This document shows positions 23,576 to 37,018 of a DNA stretch of 64,000 nt, in pieces. Positions within the stretch are counted from its first letter, which is position 1. Every line of letters begins with the position of its first letter. The stretch spans positions 1 to 64,000 of the forward strand of contig JAIEPH010000050.1 in NCBI GenBank assembly GCA_019749805.1. The letters are read 5' to 3'. A program made the translations under genes and the position numbers. The DNA comes from Mycobacteriaceae bacterium. Lineage in GTDB: Bacteria > Actinomycetota > Actinomycetes > Mycobacteriales > Mycobacteriaceae. The notes under the pieces are model-generated. The model worked only from the letters and a program-made list of their open reading frames with translations. It did not search any database and was not told the DNA's origin.

Positions 23576-24778
23576 ATGACGGCACGCGTTCAAACCTGGC
23601 AGTTGCGTGCGGAGTTCGCCGCCGCGCTGTCTCGGCTGTACGCCGCCGAGGTACCGATGTACTCGACGCTCGTCGAGGTCAACGCCGAGGTGAACCGCGA
23701 ACTGGGCGCTACCGAACGGGTGATCACGGAGCGTCACGGCGCGATCCGGGTCGGCAGCCCACGCGAACTCGCCGACGTCGCAGACCTGTTCGCCGCCTTC
23801 GGTATGTTCCCGGTCGGTTTCTACGACCTTCGCGACGCCGGCTCCCCGGTGCCGGTGGTGTCGACGGCTTTTCGGCCGATCGATTCAGACGAGTTGGAGC
23901 ACAACCCGTTTCGGGTGTTCACCTCGATGCTGGCCACGGCCGATGAAAGATTCTTCGCCCCTGAACTGCGCGCCCGAGTAGAGGGGTTCCTGGCCGGCAG
24001 GCAGCTGTTCGACCCCACACTGATCGCCGAGGCGCGGCGCATTGCATCCGACGCAGGCACCGATCGCGACAGCGCCGATCGGTTCATCGCCGCCGCCGTC
24101 GACGCGTTCGCGCTGTCACGCGAGCCGATCGACCGGGCGTGGTACGACGAGTTGGCCCACGTGTCCGCGGTCGCCGCCGACATCGCCGGGGTGCGCACCA
24201 CACACATCAATCACCTGACGCCGCGGGTTCTCGACATCGACGAGCTGTACCTGCGGATGTCGCAGCGGGGCGTCGCGATGATCGACGCGATTCACGGACC
24301 CCCGCGATGCGACGGGCCCGCGGTACTGCTGCGGCAGACGTCGTTTCGGGCGTTGTCCGAACCGAGACGCTTCCGCGACGGGGATGGCCAGGTATCCGAG
24401 GGCACGTTGCGCGTGCGCTTCGGGGAGGTCGAGTCGCGCGGCATCGCATTGACCGCCGAGGGCAGGCGACGCTACGACCAGGCGATGGCTGAAGCAGACC
24501 CGGCTGCGATGTGGAGCACGTACTTCCCCACCACCGACGAGGCGATGGCTGCGTCGGGCCTGGCCTATTACCGTGGCGGTGACCCTTCGAAACCGGTTGT
24601 CTACGAAGATTTTCTACCCGCGTCAGCGGCCGGGATCTTCCGCTCCAACCTCGATTCCGATGCGCACGCCGCAGACGAGGCGGACAGTTCGCAGTACAGC
24701 CTGCACTGGATGGCCGGACAAATCGGTCACCACATCCACGATCCCTACGAGCTCTACCAGAAAGCCGCATCACAATGA
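23576..24778 (+). CDS. DUF1338 2-oxoadipate dioxygenase/decarboxylase-like (HglS-like)
   Basis: A 400-residue DUF1338-family protein (Rv3292-type). The family includes HglS/YdcJ, an Fe(II) enzyme that converts 2-oxoadipate to D-2-hydroxyglutarate in lysine breakdown. Likely metal ligands are His in ITERHGAIRVG (near residue 47) and in THINHLTPRVLDID (near residue 210), with a Glu in the later LRVRFGEVESRGIALT stretch. Its stop overlaps the pcd start (ATGA), and it is beside lat, which strongly supports a place in the aminoadipate route. The ATG at 23576 is assigned from spacing; homology begins soon after. Confidence 0.85.
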   Translation: MTARVQTWQLRAEFAAALSRLYAAEVPMYSTLVEVNAEVNRELGATERVITERHGAIRVGSPRELADVADLFAAFGMFPVGFYDLRDAGSPVPVVSTAFRPIDSDELEHNPFRVFTSMLATADERFFAPELRARVEGFLAGRQLFDPTLIAEARRIASDAGTDRDSADRFIAAAVDAFALSREPIDRAWYDELAHVSAVAADIAGVRTTHINHLTPRVLDIDELYLRMSQRGVAMIDAIHGPPRCDGPAVLLRQTSFRALSEPRRFRDGDGQVSEGTLRVRFGEVESRGIALTAEGRRRYDQAMAEADPAAMWSTYFPTTDEAMAASGLAYYRGGDPSKPVVYEDFLPASAAGIFRSNLDSDAHAADEADSSQYSLHWMAGQIGHHIHDPYELYQKAASQ

Positions 24779-26349
24779 CGACCATGCAGAAGTCTCAGCT
24801 TCGGTCCGCCGACGATTTGCGCGCCCTGGCACGCAACGCCCTGGCAGCCGTCGGCTCCACCGTCGAACTCGGCGAACCCGGCGGGCACGGAGCCGGGTTC
24901 CCGGCGACATCCGGCTCACGCGTGCCGGCCAGCACCCCGATCACCGGCGACGTGCTGTTCACCCTCCAAGAGACCAGCGCGCAGGAGGCCGATGCCGCGA
25001 TTACCGAAGCGGCGCAGGCATTTACGACATGGCGGACCACCCCCGCGCCGGTCCGCGGCGCGTTGGTCGCACGCCTCGGCGAGTTGCTGGTCGAGCACAA
25101 GGCCGATGTCGCGGCGCTCGTCACTCTCGAGGCGGGCAAGATCACGTCCGAGGCGCTGGGTGAGGTGCAGGAGATGATCGACATCTGCCAGTTCGCCGTC
25201 GGACTGTCGCGTCAGCTCTACGGCAAGACCATCGCGTCCGAACGCCCGGGGCACCGGCTGATGGAGACCTGGCATCCGCTGGGCGTGGTCGGGGTCATCA
25301 CCGCGTTCAACTTCCCGGTGGCGGTCTGGGCGTGGAACACGGCGATCGCACTGGTCTGCGGTGACACGGTGGTGTGGAAGCCTTCGGAGCTGACGCCGCT
25401 GACGGCGCTGGCGTGCCAGGCGCTGATCGAGCGAGCCGCCGACGAAGTGGGCGTCCCGCGGGAGGTCAGCCGACTGATCCAGGGTGGCCGCGAGGTCGGC
25501 GAGCGCCTGGTCGACGATCCCCGGGTGGCCCTGCTGTCCGCCACGGGTTCGGTGCGGATGGGTCAGCAGGTCGGGCCGAGGGTGGCTCAGCGATTCGGCA
25601 AGGTGCTGCTCGAGCTCGGCGGGAACAACGCCGCGATCGTCACGCCGTCGGCCGATCTGGATCTCGCGGTGCGCGGCATCGTGTTCTCCGCCGCGGGCAC
25701 CGCCGGACAGCGATGCACGACAATGCGCCGGCTGATAGTGCACTCGTCGGTCGCCGACGAACTCGTCGGCCGGATCGTCGCGGCCTACCGGCAGCTGCCG
25801 ATCGGTGAGCCGGCGGCCGACGGCACGTTGGTCGGTCCGCTGATCCACGAGACCGCCTACCGCGACATGGTCAGGGCACTCGAGCGGGCGCGCGCCGACG
25901 GTGGCGAGGTGTTCGGGGGCGAGCGCCACGAACTGGGTGACGACAGCGCCTATTATGTCGCGCCGGCCGTCGTCCGCATGCCCGCGCAGACCGACGTAGT
26001 GCACGCCGAGACGTTCGCACCGATTCTATACGTGCTGACCTACGACGAGTTGGACGACGCGATCGCGATGAACAATGCAGTGCCGCAAGGTCTTTCGTCG
26101 TCGATCTTCACCACGGATATGCGCGAGGCGGAACGGTTCATGGCCGCCGACGGTTCGGACTGCGGCATCGCCAACGTCAACATCGGCACCTCAGGCGCGG
26201 AGATCGGCGGCGCCTTCGGTGGCGAGAAGCAGACCGGCGGCGGGCGTGAGTCGGGTTCGGACTCGTGGAAGGCGTACATGCGCCGGGCCACCAACACCGT
26301 CAACTATTCGTCGGAGCTGCCGCTGGCCCAGGGTGTGCACTTCGGCTGA
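24775..26349 (+). CDS. pcd: Piperideine-6-carboxylate / aminoadipate-semialdehyde dehydrogenase
   Basis: A 524-residue NAD(P)-dependent aldehyde dehydrogenase of the ALDH7 type. ITAFNFPVAVWAWN, VVWKPSELTPLT (cofactor Lys), LLELGGNNAAIV (general base Glu) and AGTAGQRCTTMRR (catalytic Cys) are all present. It oxidises the product of Lat to 2-aminoadipate. Translation is coupled to the hglS-like gene by a 4-nt overlap. Confidence 0.94.
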   Translation: MTTMQKSQLRSADDLRALARNALAAVGSTVELGEPGGHGAGFPATSGSRVPASTPITGDVLFTLQETSAQEADAAITEAAQAFTTWRTTPAPVRGALVARLGELLVEHKADVAALVTLEAGKITSEALGEVQEMIDICQFAVGLSRQLYGKTIASERPGHRLMETWHPLGVVGVITAFNFPVAVWAWNTAIALVCGDTVVWKPSELTPLTALACQALIERAADEVGVPREVSRLIQGGREVGERLVDDPRVALLSATGSVRMGQQVGPRVAQRFGKVLLELGGNNAAIVTPSADLDLAVRGIVFSAAGTAGQRCTTMRRLIVHSSVADELVGRIVAAYRQLPIGEPAADGTLVGPLIHETAYRDMVRALERARADGGEVFGGERHELGDDSAYYVAPAVVRMPAQTDVVHAETFAPILYVLTYDELDDAIAMNNAVPQGLSSSIFTTDMREAERFMAADGSDCGIANVNIGTSGAEIGGAFGGEKQTGGGRESGSDSWKAYMRRATNTVNYSSELPLAQGVHFG

Positions 26350-26371
26350 GCCGGCGTGACACGTTCGCACT

Positions 26372-26394
26372 GTTGTACATATGTCAACTAAGAT
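26372..26394 (+). promoter_or_regulatory. Promoter/operator of the tetR-lhr unit
   Basis: TAAGAT (26389-26394) stands 6 nt before the ATG at 26401, a leaderless arrangement. Immediately upstream, 26372-26388 (GTTGTACATATGTCAAC) has the palindromic core ACATATGT with nearly symmetric GTTG/CAAC flanks, a likely TetR autoregulatory site overlapping the promoter. Confidence 0.5.
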
Positions 26395-26400
26395 GGCCTG

Positions 26401-27042
26401 ATGGCTGGGCCCCGACGGCGGTTGTCTCCCGACGAGCGCCGCAACGAACTTCTCACCCTCGGCGCCGAGGTGTTCGGGCAGCGACCCTACGACGAGGTCC
26501 GCATCGACGAGATCGCCGAGCGGGCGGGCGTATCGCGCGCGCTGATGTACCACTACTTTCCGGACAAGCGGGCGTTTTTCGCGGCGGTGGTGAGCGCCGA
26601 GAGTGAGCGCCTGTTCAACGCGACCAACGCGCAGCCGCGACCCGACCTGAACCTGTTCGACCAGTTGCGTGAAGGTGTCATCGCCTACCTCCGCTACTAC
26701 GACGAGAACCCGAACGTCGCGTGGGCGGCCCACGTGGGCCTCGGCCGCACCGATCCTGTCCTGCGCGGCATCGAAGACGTCGACAATGACCGGCAGGCCG
26801 AACGCATCGTCGCCGGCCTCGCCGGCGATCAGCTGGACGCCAAGGTCGAACGCGACCTGCGCATCGTCGTCTACGGATGGTTGGCCTTCACCCTCGAGAT
26901 GTGCAGGCAACGGATGATGGACCCGTCGACCGACGTCGACGTCGTCGCCGATGCGTGCACGCACGCTCTGCTGGACACGGTCTCGCGGGTTCCCGGGATC
27001 CCCGAAGCGCTGGCAGAGACCATCGCGGCCGCACGTCCCTGA
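26401..27042 (+). CDS. TetR family regulator (Rv3295-like)
   Basis: A 213-residue TetR/AcrR regulator. The N-terminal helix-turn-helix (EIAERAGVSRALMYHYFPDKRAFF, residues ~35-58) is intact, and the remainder is a helical ligand domain without a recognised ligand. It is 32 nt upstream of lhr on the same strand, as in M. tuberculosis. A palindrome overlaps its own promoter, so autorepression is likely. Confidence 0.9.
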   Translation: MAGPRRRLSPDERRNELLTLGAEVFGQRPYDEVRIDEIAERAGVSRALMYHYFPDKRAFFAAVVSAESERLFNATNAQPRPDLNLFDQLREGVIAYLRYYDENPNVAWAAHVGLGRTDPVLRGIEDVDNDRQAERIVAGLAGDQLDAKVERDLRIVVYGWLAFTLEMCRQRMMDPSTDVDVVADACTHALLDTVSRVPGIPEALAETIAAARP

Positions 27043-27074
27043 CAGTTGTCGGTGCCCTGCTGCACGATGGCTAG

Positions 27075-31727
<4,653 letters not shown>

Positions 31728-31733
31728 CGGCCA

Positions 31734-32492
31734 ATGCCTGAGGGTGACACCGTCTTTCGTGCTGCAACCAAGCTACGGGAGGCACTTGCCGGTAAGACAA
31801 TCACACGGTGCGACGTGCGAGTTCCCAAGTTTGCGACGGTGGATCTGACGGGCTGCGTCGTGGACGAGGTGATCAGCAGGGGTAAGCACCTCTTCATCCG
31901 CGTCGGCGATGCGAGTATCCACTCGCACCTGAAAATGGACGGGGCCTGGCTGGTCGGCGGACAGATCCGCCGCGTGCAGCCCCACAAGATCCGAATCATC
32001 CTGGAAACCGAGGATTCCCGCACCGCTGGTGTCGATCTTGGAGTACTGGAGATTCTCAAACGCGACCATGACATGGACGTCGTCGCACATCTCGGACCTG
32101 ACCTGCTCGGCGACGACTGGGAACCGGGTATCGCGCGCGACAACCTGGTGCGCGACCCGCAGCGCCCGCTCGTCGAGGCGTTGTTGGATCAGCGGGTGAT
32201 GGCCGGCGTCGGCAACGTCTACGCCAACGAACTGTGCTTTGTCACCGGGTATCTGCCGACGACACCGGTGAGAGACGTCAAAGACCCGCTGCGCATGGTG
32301 CAGCGGGCTCGTGACATGTTGTGGCTCAACCGCTCTCGGATCAACCGAACGACTACCGGAGACACCCGTGCCGGCCGCGACCTGTGGGTCTACGGCCGGG
32401 TGGGACGGCCGTGCCGGCGCTGCGGCACGCTCATACAGTCGGACACCAGCGGAGAGCGTGTCTCCTACTGGTGTCCGGCCTGTCAGACGTAA
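31734..32492 (+). CDS. nei2: Endonuclease VIII-type DNA glycosylase Nei2
   Basis: A 252-residue Fpg/Nei glycosylase. It begins MPEGDT, where Pro (after Met removal) is the catalytic nucleophile and Glu the second active-site residue; RGKHLFIR holds the conserved Lys, and H2TH residues follow (QRVMAGVGNVYANE). The C-terminal zinc finger has C-x2-C (CRRCG) and C-x2-C (CPACQ) pairs. It removes oxidised pyrimidines. Being close to lhr, a helicase linked to DNA damage, suggests a shared repair unit. Confidence 0.95.
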   Translation: MPEGDTVFRAATKLREALAGKTITRCDVRVPKFATVDLTGCVVDEVISRGKHLFIRVGDASIHSHLKMDGAWLVGGQIRRVQPHKIRIILETEDSRTAGVDLGVLEILKRDHDMDVVAHLGPDLLGDDWEPGIARDNLVRDPQRPLVEALLDQRVMAGVGNVYANELCFVTGYLPTTPVRDVKDPLRMVQRARDMLWLNRSRINRTTTGDTRAGRDLWVYGRVGRPCRRCGTLIQSDTSGERVSYWCPACQT

Positions 32493-32495
32493 CGA

Positions 32496-33599
32496 CTAGC
32501 TGGGCAGCGCGAGCTTGAAGATCTTGCGCCAGACGGTGGCGATCTGCCGCGGCAGCGGTCCCATGTTGTAGGGGATGCCGTATCGCTTACAGATCTCCTG
32601 TACCTGGGGCGCGATCTCGGCGTGGCGGTGCGCCGGGATGTCGGGGAACAGATGGTGCTCGATCTGGAATGACAGGTTGCCGCTCAAGATGTGAAAGAGC
32701 TTGCCGCCGGTCAGGTTCGCCGACCCCAAAATCTGTCGGAAGTACCACTGGCCACGCGTCTCGGCCTTGGTTTCCTCGATGGAGAACTCCTGCACGTCCT
32801 CAGGGAAGTGTCCGCAGAAGATGATCACGTTGGACCAGACGTTGCGCATCAGGTTCGCCGTCATGTTCCCGGCGAACACCCACGGCGCGAACGGACCGGC
32901 CAGCACCGGAAACGCGACGTAGTCCTTGAGGGTCTGCTTCTTGGTCTTGCGCCAGATGCCCTCGAGGATCTCGCGCTTGTCCGCAATCGAGATCTCGCCC
33001 GCGGTGATGCGTTCGGTCTCCATCTCATGCAGCGCGACGCCGTACTGGAACAGCACCATCAGCAGGAATGCCCACACGGGATTGCCGAGGAAGTACGGCT
33101 TCCACTTCTGGTCCTCGGTGATCCGCAGGATGCCGTAGCCCACATCGCGGTCCATGCCGACGATGTTGGTGTACGTGTGGTGCATGTAGTTGTGCGAGTG
33201 TCGCCACTGATCGGCCGGGCAGGCAGTGTCCCATTCGAAGTTCTTGCCCGCCAACGTCGGATCGCCAGTCCAGTCGTACTGGCCGTGCATGATGTTGTGG
33301 CCGATCTCCATGTTGTCGAGGATCTTCGAGATGCCCAGCATCGCAGTGCCTGCGAGCCAGAACGGTGGGAAGATGCCGCCGAACAGCATCGCGCGTCCGG
33401 CAACCTCCAGACCGCGCTGCGCCTTGATGATCCGACGGATGTAGGTCACGTCGCGCTCGCCGAGGTCGGCGATCACCCGGTCCTTCAGCGCGTCGAGTTC
33501 GCGGCCGAACGCGTCGGCCTGCTCGGGGCTCATGGTGACGGTCTTGCCGCCAACGGTTTTCGAGATGGTCTTCGGTTGTGGGGTGGTGGCTGTAGTCAT
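32496..33599 (-). CDS. Membrane fatty acyl desaturase (DesA3-like)
   Basis: A 367-residue membrane di-iron desaturase. Three His boxes are visible: HNIMH near residue 98, HSHNYMHH near residue 138, and QIEHH near residue 320; hydrophobic segments separate them. M. tuberculosis DesA3 (Rv3229c) is a stearoyl-CoA delta-9 desaturase working with the reductase Rv3230c, and here the matching reductase gene is 28 nt upstream. The ATG at 33599 is preceded by AAAGGA. It is shorter than M. tuberculosis DesA3 at the N-terminus. The gene ends 3 nt from the nei2 stop. Confidence 0.92.
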   Translation of the reverse strand: MTTATTPQPKTISKTVGGKTVTMSPEQADAFGRELDALKDRVIADLGERDVTYIRRIIKAQRGLEVAGRAMLFGGIFPPFWLAGTAMLGISKILDNMEIGHNIMHGQYDWTGDPTLAGKNFEWDTACPADQWRHSHNYMHHTYTNIVGMDRDVGYGILRITEDQKWKPYFLGNPVWAFLLMVLFQYGVALHEMETERITAGEISIADKREILEGIWRKTKKQTLKDYVAFPVLAGPFAPWVFAGNMTANLMRNVWSNVIIFCGHFPEDVQEFSIEETKAETRGQWYFRQILGSANLTGGKLFHILSGNLSFQIEHHLFPDIPAHRHAEIAPQVQEICKRYGIPYNMGPLPRQIATVWRKIFKLALPS

Positions 33600-33627
33600 G
33601 GCTTGTCCTTTCTGGTCCGTTTCGGAT

Positions 33628-34680
33628 CTAAAGCGCGATGTCGACGTCGCCGACAGGAGCGGACACACAGATACGCACGTCTTCAGATTCGTTACTGGAT
33701 ACGGTTCCGGTGATCATGTTCTTGACGACGCCGCTGGTCTTGCGGCGGGTGCAGCTGCCGCAGATGCCCATCCGGCATCCGCTTTCGGGCGTCAGGCCCG
33801 ATGCCTCGGCCTGCTCGAGCAGTGGCCGGCCGTCGTCGGTCAGCTCGACACCGCTATCGGTGAATGTGATTCGGCCGCCGGACGTCTCGGTCGACGGGTC
33901 GAAAACAGGTGGGACAAAGCTTTCCGATAACGCGTTCGGGAAGTGCGTCCGGACGGCATCGACGAGTGCCTGCGGACCGCACACGTAGACCGCGTCCGGC
34001 TCAGGCATCGCGACGGACAGGTGTTCCGCATCGAAGTAGCCGGTGAGATCGCCCTGTCCGGCGCGTGTGTAGCCGTGCAGTACCCGGACACCGGACATCG
34101 CGCCGAGCTCGTCTGCGTAGCAGGCTTCCTGCTCGTTGCGTGCGTAGTGAATGAAGGCGATCTCGCGGTCGGATCCCTCGTTGCGCATCGTGCGCAGCAT
34201 CGACATCACCGGGGTGATGCCGCTGCCGCCCGACACGAACAGAATGCGGCGGGGCCGCACCGTCGGGAGCACGAAGTCCCCGCCCACGGAGTCCAGTCCG
34301 ACGACCATTCCCGGGCGGGCGTGATCGCAGAGATAGGTGGAGACGAGTCCGCCCTCGTGGCGGCCGATCGTCAGCTCGATGTACGGGGAGCCTTCGGCAC
34401 TTGCCGGCGAGTAGGGCCTGGTTCGGCGACGCCCGTCGATTTCGACGGTGAGGTTGATGTGCTGGCCGGCCTGAAAACCAGTGAACGCCTGATTCGGTTC
34501 CAGCGTCAGCGTGACGCTGCGGGGGGTCTGCCGTCGCACCGCGATCACCTTGGCGCGGGCGTCTGACCGCGTCCAGGTCGGGTCGACCAGCTCGGTGTAT
34601 CGATCCACGCCGTGGGGGCCGGTCAGCAACTCCAGAAGAGGCGACCGTCGCACGCGGCGTGTCAAAGTTTGAGTGAACAT
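33628..34680 (-). CDS. Ferredoxin reductase/oxygenase reductase for the desaturase (Rv3230c-like)
   Basis: A 350-residue FNR-type reductase. The FAD domain (RPYSPAS, residues ~94-100), the NAD(P)H domain (FVSGGSGITPVMSM and VYVCGPQALVDAV) and a C-terminal plant-type [2Fe-2S] domain with C-x4-C-x2-C (CRMGICGSC) plus a distal Cys are present. It should pass electrons from NADPH to the desaturase encoded 28 nt downstream. A TATACA sequence overlaps the region just before the ATG, so a start further downstream is possible. Confidence 0.93.
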   Translation of the reverse strand: MFTQTLTRRVRRSPLLELLTGPHGVDRYTELVDPTWTRSDARAKVIAVRRQTPRSVTLTLEPNQAFTGFQAGQHINLTVEIDGRRRTRPYSPASAEGSPYIELTIGRHEGGLVSTYLCDHARPGMVVGLDSVGGDFVLPTVRPRRILFVSGGSGITPVMSMLRTMRNEGSDREIAFIHYARNEQEACYADELGAMSGVRVLHGYTRAGQGDLTGYFDAEHLSVAMPEPDAVYVCGPQALVDAVRTHFPNALSESFVPPVFDPSTETSGGRITFTDSGVELTDDGRPLLEQAEASGLTPESGCRMGICGSCTRRKTSGVVKNMITGTVSSNESEDVRICVSAPVGDVDIAL

Positions 34681-34741
34681 GTGTATACCGTGCGCCGTTC
34701 ACGGGGTGCGCGTCAACCGATTGGCGCAGGTTGTGGTAGGT

Positions 34742-34754
34742 TTCACAAAGTGAA
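34742..34754. promoter_or_regulatory. TetR operator candidate TTCAC-AAA-GTGAA
   Basis: Perfect 5-bp arms with a 3-nt centre overlap the GTG start of the TetR gene at 34750. Half-sites (GTGAA at 34671-34675, TTCAC at 34698-34702 and TTCAC at 34769-34773) flank it, covering the divergent control region of the reductase-desaturase operon. Confidence 0.55.
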
Positions 34755-35433
34755 CGATCGTACGCCCAGTTCACGAACGCGCCGTTCGAGCAGGTCAAGT
34801 AAGTCCCGGTCCCGCGACACCCTCTCCCGAGAGGAACGCAAGGAGACCACCCGGCGGGCAATCGTGGCCGCTGCCCTGCGCCTGCTGGAGGAGCGCAGCT
34901 TCGCGGCGCTCAGTCTGCGGGAGGTGACTCGTGAGGCGGGCATTGTGCCTGCGGCCTTCTACCGCCACTTCGAGTCGATGGAGGCGCTGGGCCTCGTGCT
35001 CATCGACGAGTCCTTCCGCGCCCTTCGCGACATGCTGCGCGGTGCGCGGGCGGGCAAGCTCGATCCGAACCGGGTCATCGAGTCGTCGGTGGACATCTTG
35101 ATCGAGGGCGTCAACGAACGTCGTGAACACTGGCGTTTCATCGGCCGTGAGCGATCCAGCGGTGTGACCGTGCTGAGGTACGCCATCCGTACCGAGATCC
35201 GTTTGATCACGTCGGAACTGGCGATCGACCTCGCGCGCTTCCCCGGGCTCAATACATGGAGCGGCGAGGATCTCAACATCTTGGCCAGCCTCTTCGTCAA
35301 CGCGATGATCTCGATCGCGGAGGCCATCGAGGACGCCAACGACTCCGTCGCGCTCGACGAGATCAGGCGCATTGCGGTCAAGCAGCTGCGGATGATCGTC
35401 GTGGGCGTCACCGGCTGGCGCAGCACCGTCTGA
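34750..35433 (+). CDS. TetR family regulator, probably of the desaturase operon
   Basis: A 227-residue TetR regulator with a very basic N-terminal tail (SSRTRRSSRSSKSRSRD) and helix-turn-helix LREVTREAGIVPAAFYRHFESMEALG, near residues 58-83, resembling FabR/DesT-like fatty acid regulators. Divergent from the reductase-desaturase genes with 69 nt between starts, it probably represses them and itself through the TTCAC/GTGAA sites. The ligand, perhaps acyl-CoA, is inferred only from context. Confidence 0.88.
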   Translation: MNDRTPSSRTRRSSRSSKSRSRDTLSREERKETTRRAIVAAALRLLEERSFAALSLREVTREAGIVPAAFYRHFESMEALGLVLIDESFRALRDMLRGARAGKLDPNRVIESSVDILIEGVNERREHWRFIGRERSSGVTVLRYAIRTEIRLITSELAIDLARFPGLNTWSGEDLNILASLFVNAMISIAEAIEDANDSVALDEIRRIAVKQLRMIVVGVTGWRSTV

Positions 35434-35464
35434 GGCCATCCGGCACAGGGCTAACGTGTCGCCC

Positions 35465-36250
35465 ATGCCTCATCTCGAATTGACCTACCCCAGGCCCGAC
35501 ATCGCCGTTCTCACGCTGAACCGGCCGGAGAAGCTCAACGCACTGTCCTACGAGTTGGTGGAGGACCTGCACACGGCCCTCGACGGGATCCGGGCGAACA
35601 ACGACGTGCGCGTCCTTGTGCTCACCGGCGCCGGACGCGGGTTCTGCTCGGGGCTGGACCTGGCCGATCCGAACCCCAACATGGCCGGCGGAGGGACCGA
35701 GTTCCCGCGGTCCGGAATGCGTTGGCAGGAAAGAATTGCCGACCTCACCGCGAAGATACATCGTCTTCGGCAGCCGGTGATCGCAGCGGTCAACGGGGCA
35801 GCCTACGGCGGCGGCATGGGGATCGCACTGGCCTGCGATATCCGGATCGCGTCGGAATCCGCGCGGTTCTGCACGCAGTTCATCAAGCTCGGCCTCGGCG
35901 GCTGCGACATCGGCGTCAGCTACACACTGCCGCGGATCGTCGGGGCCGGCGCGGCGTTCGACCTGATCCTGACCGCGCGCGTGGTCGACGCCGCCGAGGC
36001 GCTGCGGCTCGGACTGGTTTCTCGCGTCTCCGTGGACGGCTCAGTGGTCGATGACGCCCTAGCGATCGCTGAAACACTGTGTGGTTACGGCAAATTCGGC
36101 GTAGAGTCCACCAAGCAGGTGCTGTGGGCCAATCTGGACGCGTCAAGCCTCGAGGCGGCGCTACACCTGGAGAATCGCAGCCAGATCCTGGCGTCGACGG
36201 GCGGGGTGATGGCAGACGCTACCGAGGCGTTCCGCCACCGTCAGCGATGA
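35465..36250 (+). CDS. Enoyl-CoA hydratase/isomerase family protein
   Basis: A 261-residue crotonase-fold protein. Oxyanion-hole segments GRGFCSGLDL (near residue 62) and AAVNGAAYGGGMGIALACD (near residue 108) are clear. At the usual hydratase Glu positions the sequence reads LGLGGCDIGVSYTLPRIVG, with Gly/Asp instead of Glu, so it may be an isomerase or have altered chemistry. TAACGT (35452-35457) lies 7 nt before the ATG at 35465, so this start is preferred over the GTG at 35456. Its 3' end overlaps the convergent SDR gene by 32 nt. Confidence 0.88.
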   Translation: MPHLELTYPRPDIAVLTLNRPEKLNALSYELVEDLHTALDGIRANNDVRVLVLTGAGRGFCSGLDLADPNPNMAGGGTEFPRSGMRWQERIADLTAKIHRLRQPVIAAVNGAAYGGGMGIALACDIRIASESARFCTQFIKLGLGGCDIGVSYTLPRIVGAGAAFDLILTARVVDAAEALRLGLVSRVSVDGSVVDDALAIAETLCGYGKFGVESTKQVLWANLDASSLEAALHLENRSQILASTGGVMADATEAFRHRQR

Positions 36251-36989
36251 TCACCGTTCCGGTCATGTAGCTCCCCGCGTCGGCTGCCAACAACAATGCG
36301 GCGCCTACCATTTCGTCCGGTCTGGCAAGACGCTTCATCAGGTTGCTGCCGGCCATGCGGGCGATCGCCTCTGGCGGGTTGTTTCGCATCATGTCGGTGT
36401 CGACCGGCCCCGGTGCGATGGCATTCACCCGGATACCGGCCGAGGCGTACTCGGCGGCCATCGATCGGGTGAAGGACATCAACGCCGCCTTGTTCGACGA
36501 ATAGATGGCTGTCCCCGGCGCGAAGTTGAACGCCCCTGTGGAGATCATGTTCACCACCGAAGCGTGTGAGCTGGCCTTCAGGTGCGGCAGTGCCGCCTGC
36601 ACAAGAAGCACCGGTCCGCGGAGGTTGACCTCGTGCGACTTCGCCAGCGCGTCGGCGGTCATCTCTCCGAGCGGCTGCGCCAGCGCGTTCGCGGCGTTGT
36701 TCACCAGAACGTCGATGCCGCCGAACGCGTCGACCGTCTCGTCCACGAGGGCCTCGAGTGCGCCGACGTCTCCGAGGTGGGTAGAGACTCCGATGGCTTC
36801 ACCACCGAGCGCGCGCAAGTGCTGTGCGGCCTGCTCACACGCGTCGGGCTTGCGGCTGGCGACCACCACCCGGGCACCCGCCAGCACGAAACCCTCGGCC
36901 AGGGCCAACCCGATGCCGCGGGTACCGCCCGTCACGATGACGGTGCGGTCGGTCAGGTCGAACAAGCGGTCAAACGTTGCGCGGTCCAC
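36219..36989 (-). CDS. Short-chain dehydrogenase/reductase
   Basis: A classical SDR of about 256 residues. TGGTRGIG (cofactor loop), NNAAN, the catalytic Ser in MISTGAF, YSSNK (YxxxK) and a C-terminal TGTVIIADGGGTPR are all present; it likely oxidises or reduces a hydroxyacyl or steroid-like substrate with NAD(P)(H). The start is uncertain: the GTG at 36989 gives a normal N-terminus, while TTG codons at 37001 and 37028 are possible; the latter would overlap the next gene. Confidence 0.88.
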   Translation of the reverse strand: MDRATFDRLFDLTDRTVIVTGGTRGIGLALAEGFVLAGARVVVASRKPDACEQAAQHLRALGGEAIGVSTHLGDVGALEALVDETVDAFGGIDVLVNNAANALAQPLGEMTADALAKSHEVNLRGPVLLVQAALPHLKASSHASVVNMISTGAFNFAPGTAIYSSNKAALMSFTRSMAAEYASAGIRVNAIAPGPVDTDMMRNNPPEAIARMAGSNLMKRLARPDEMVGAALLLAADAGSYMTGTVIIADGGGTPR

Positions 36990-37018
36990 GAAGTCAGTCA
37001 AACAGAAGCCGGTCCACG

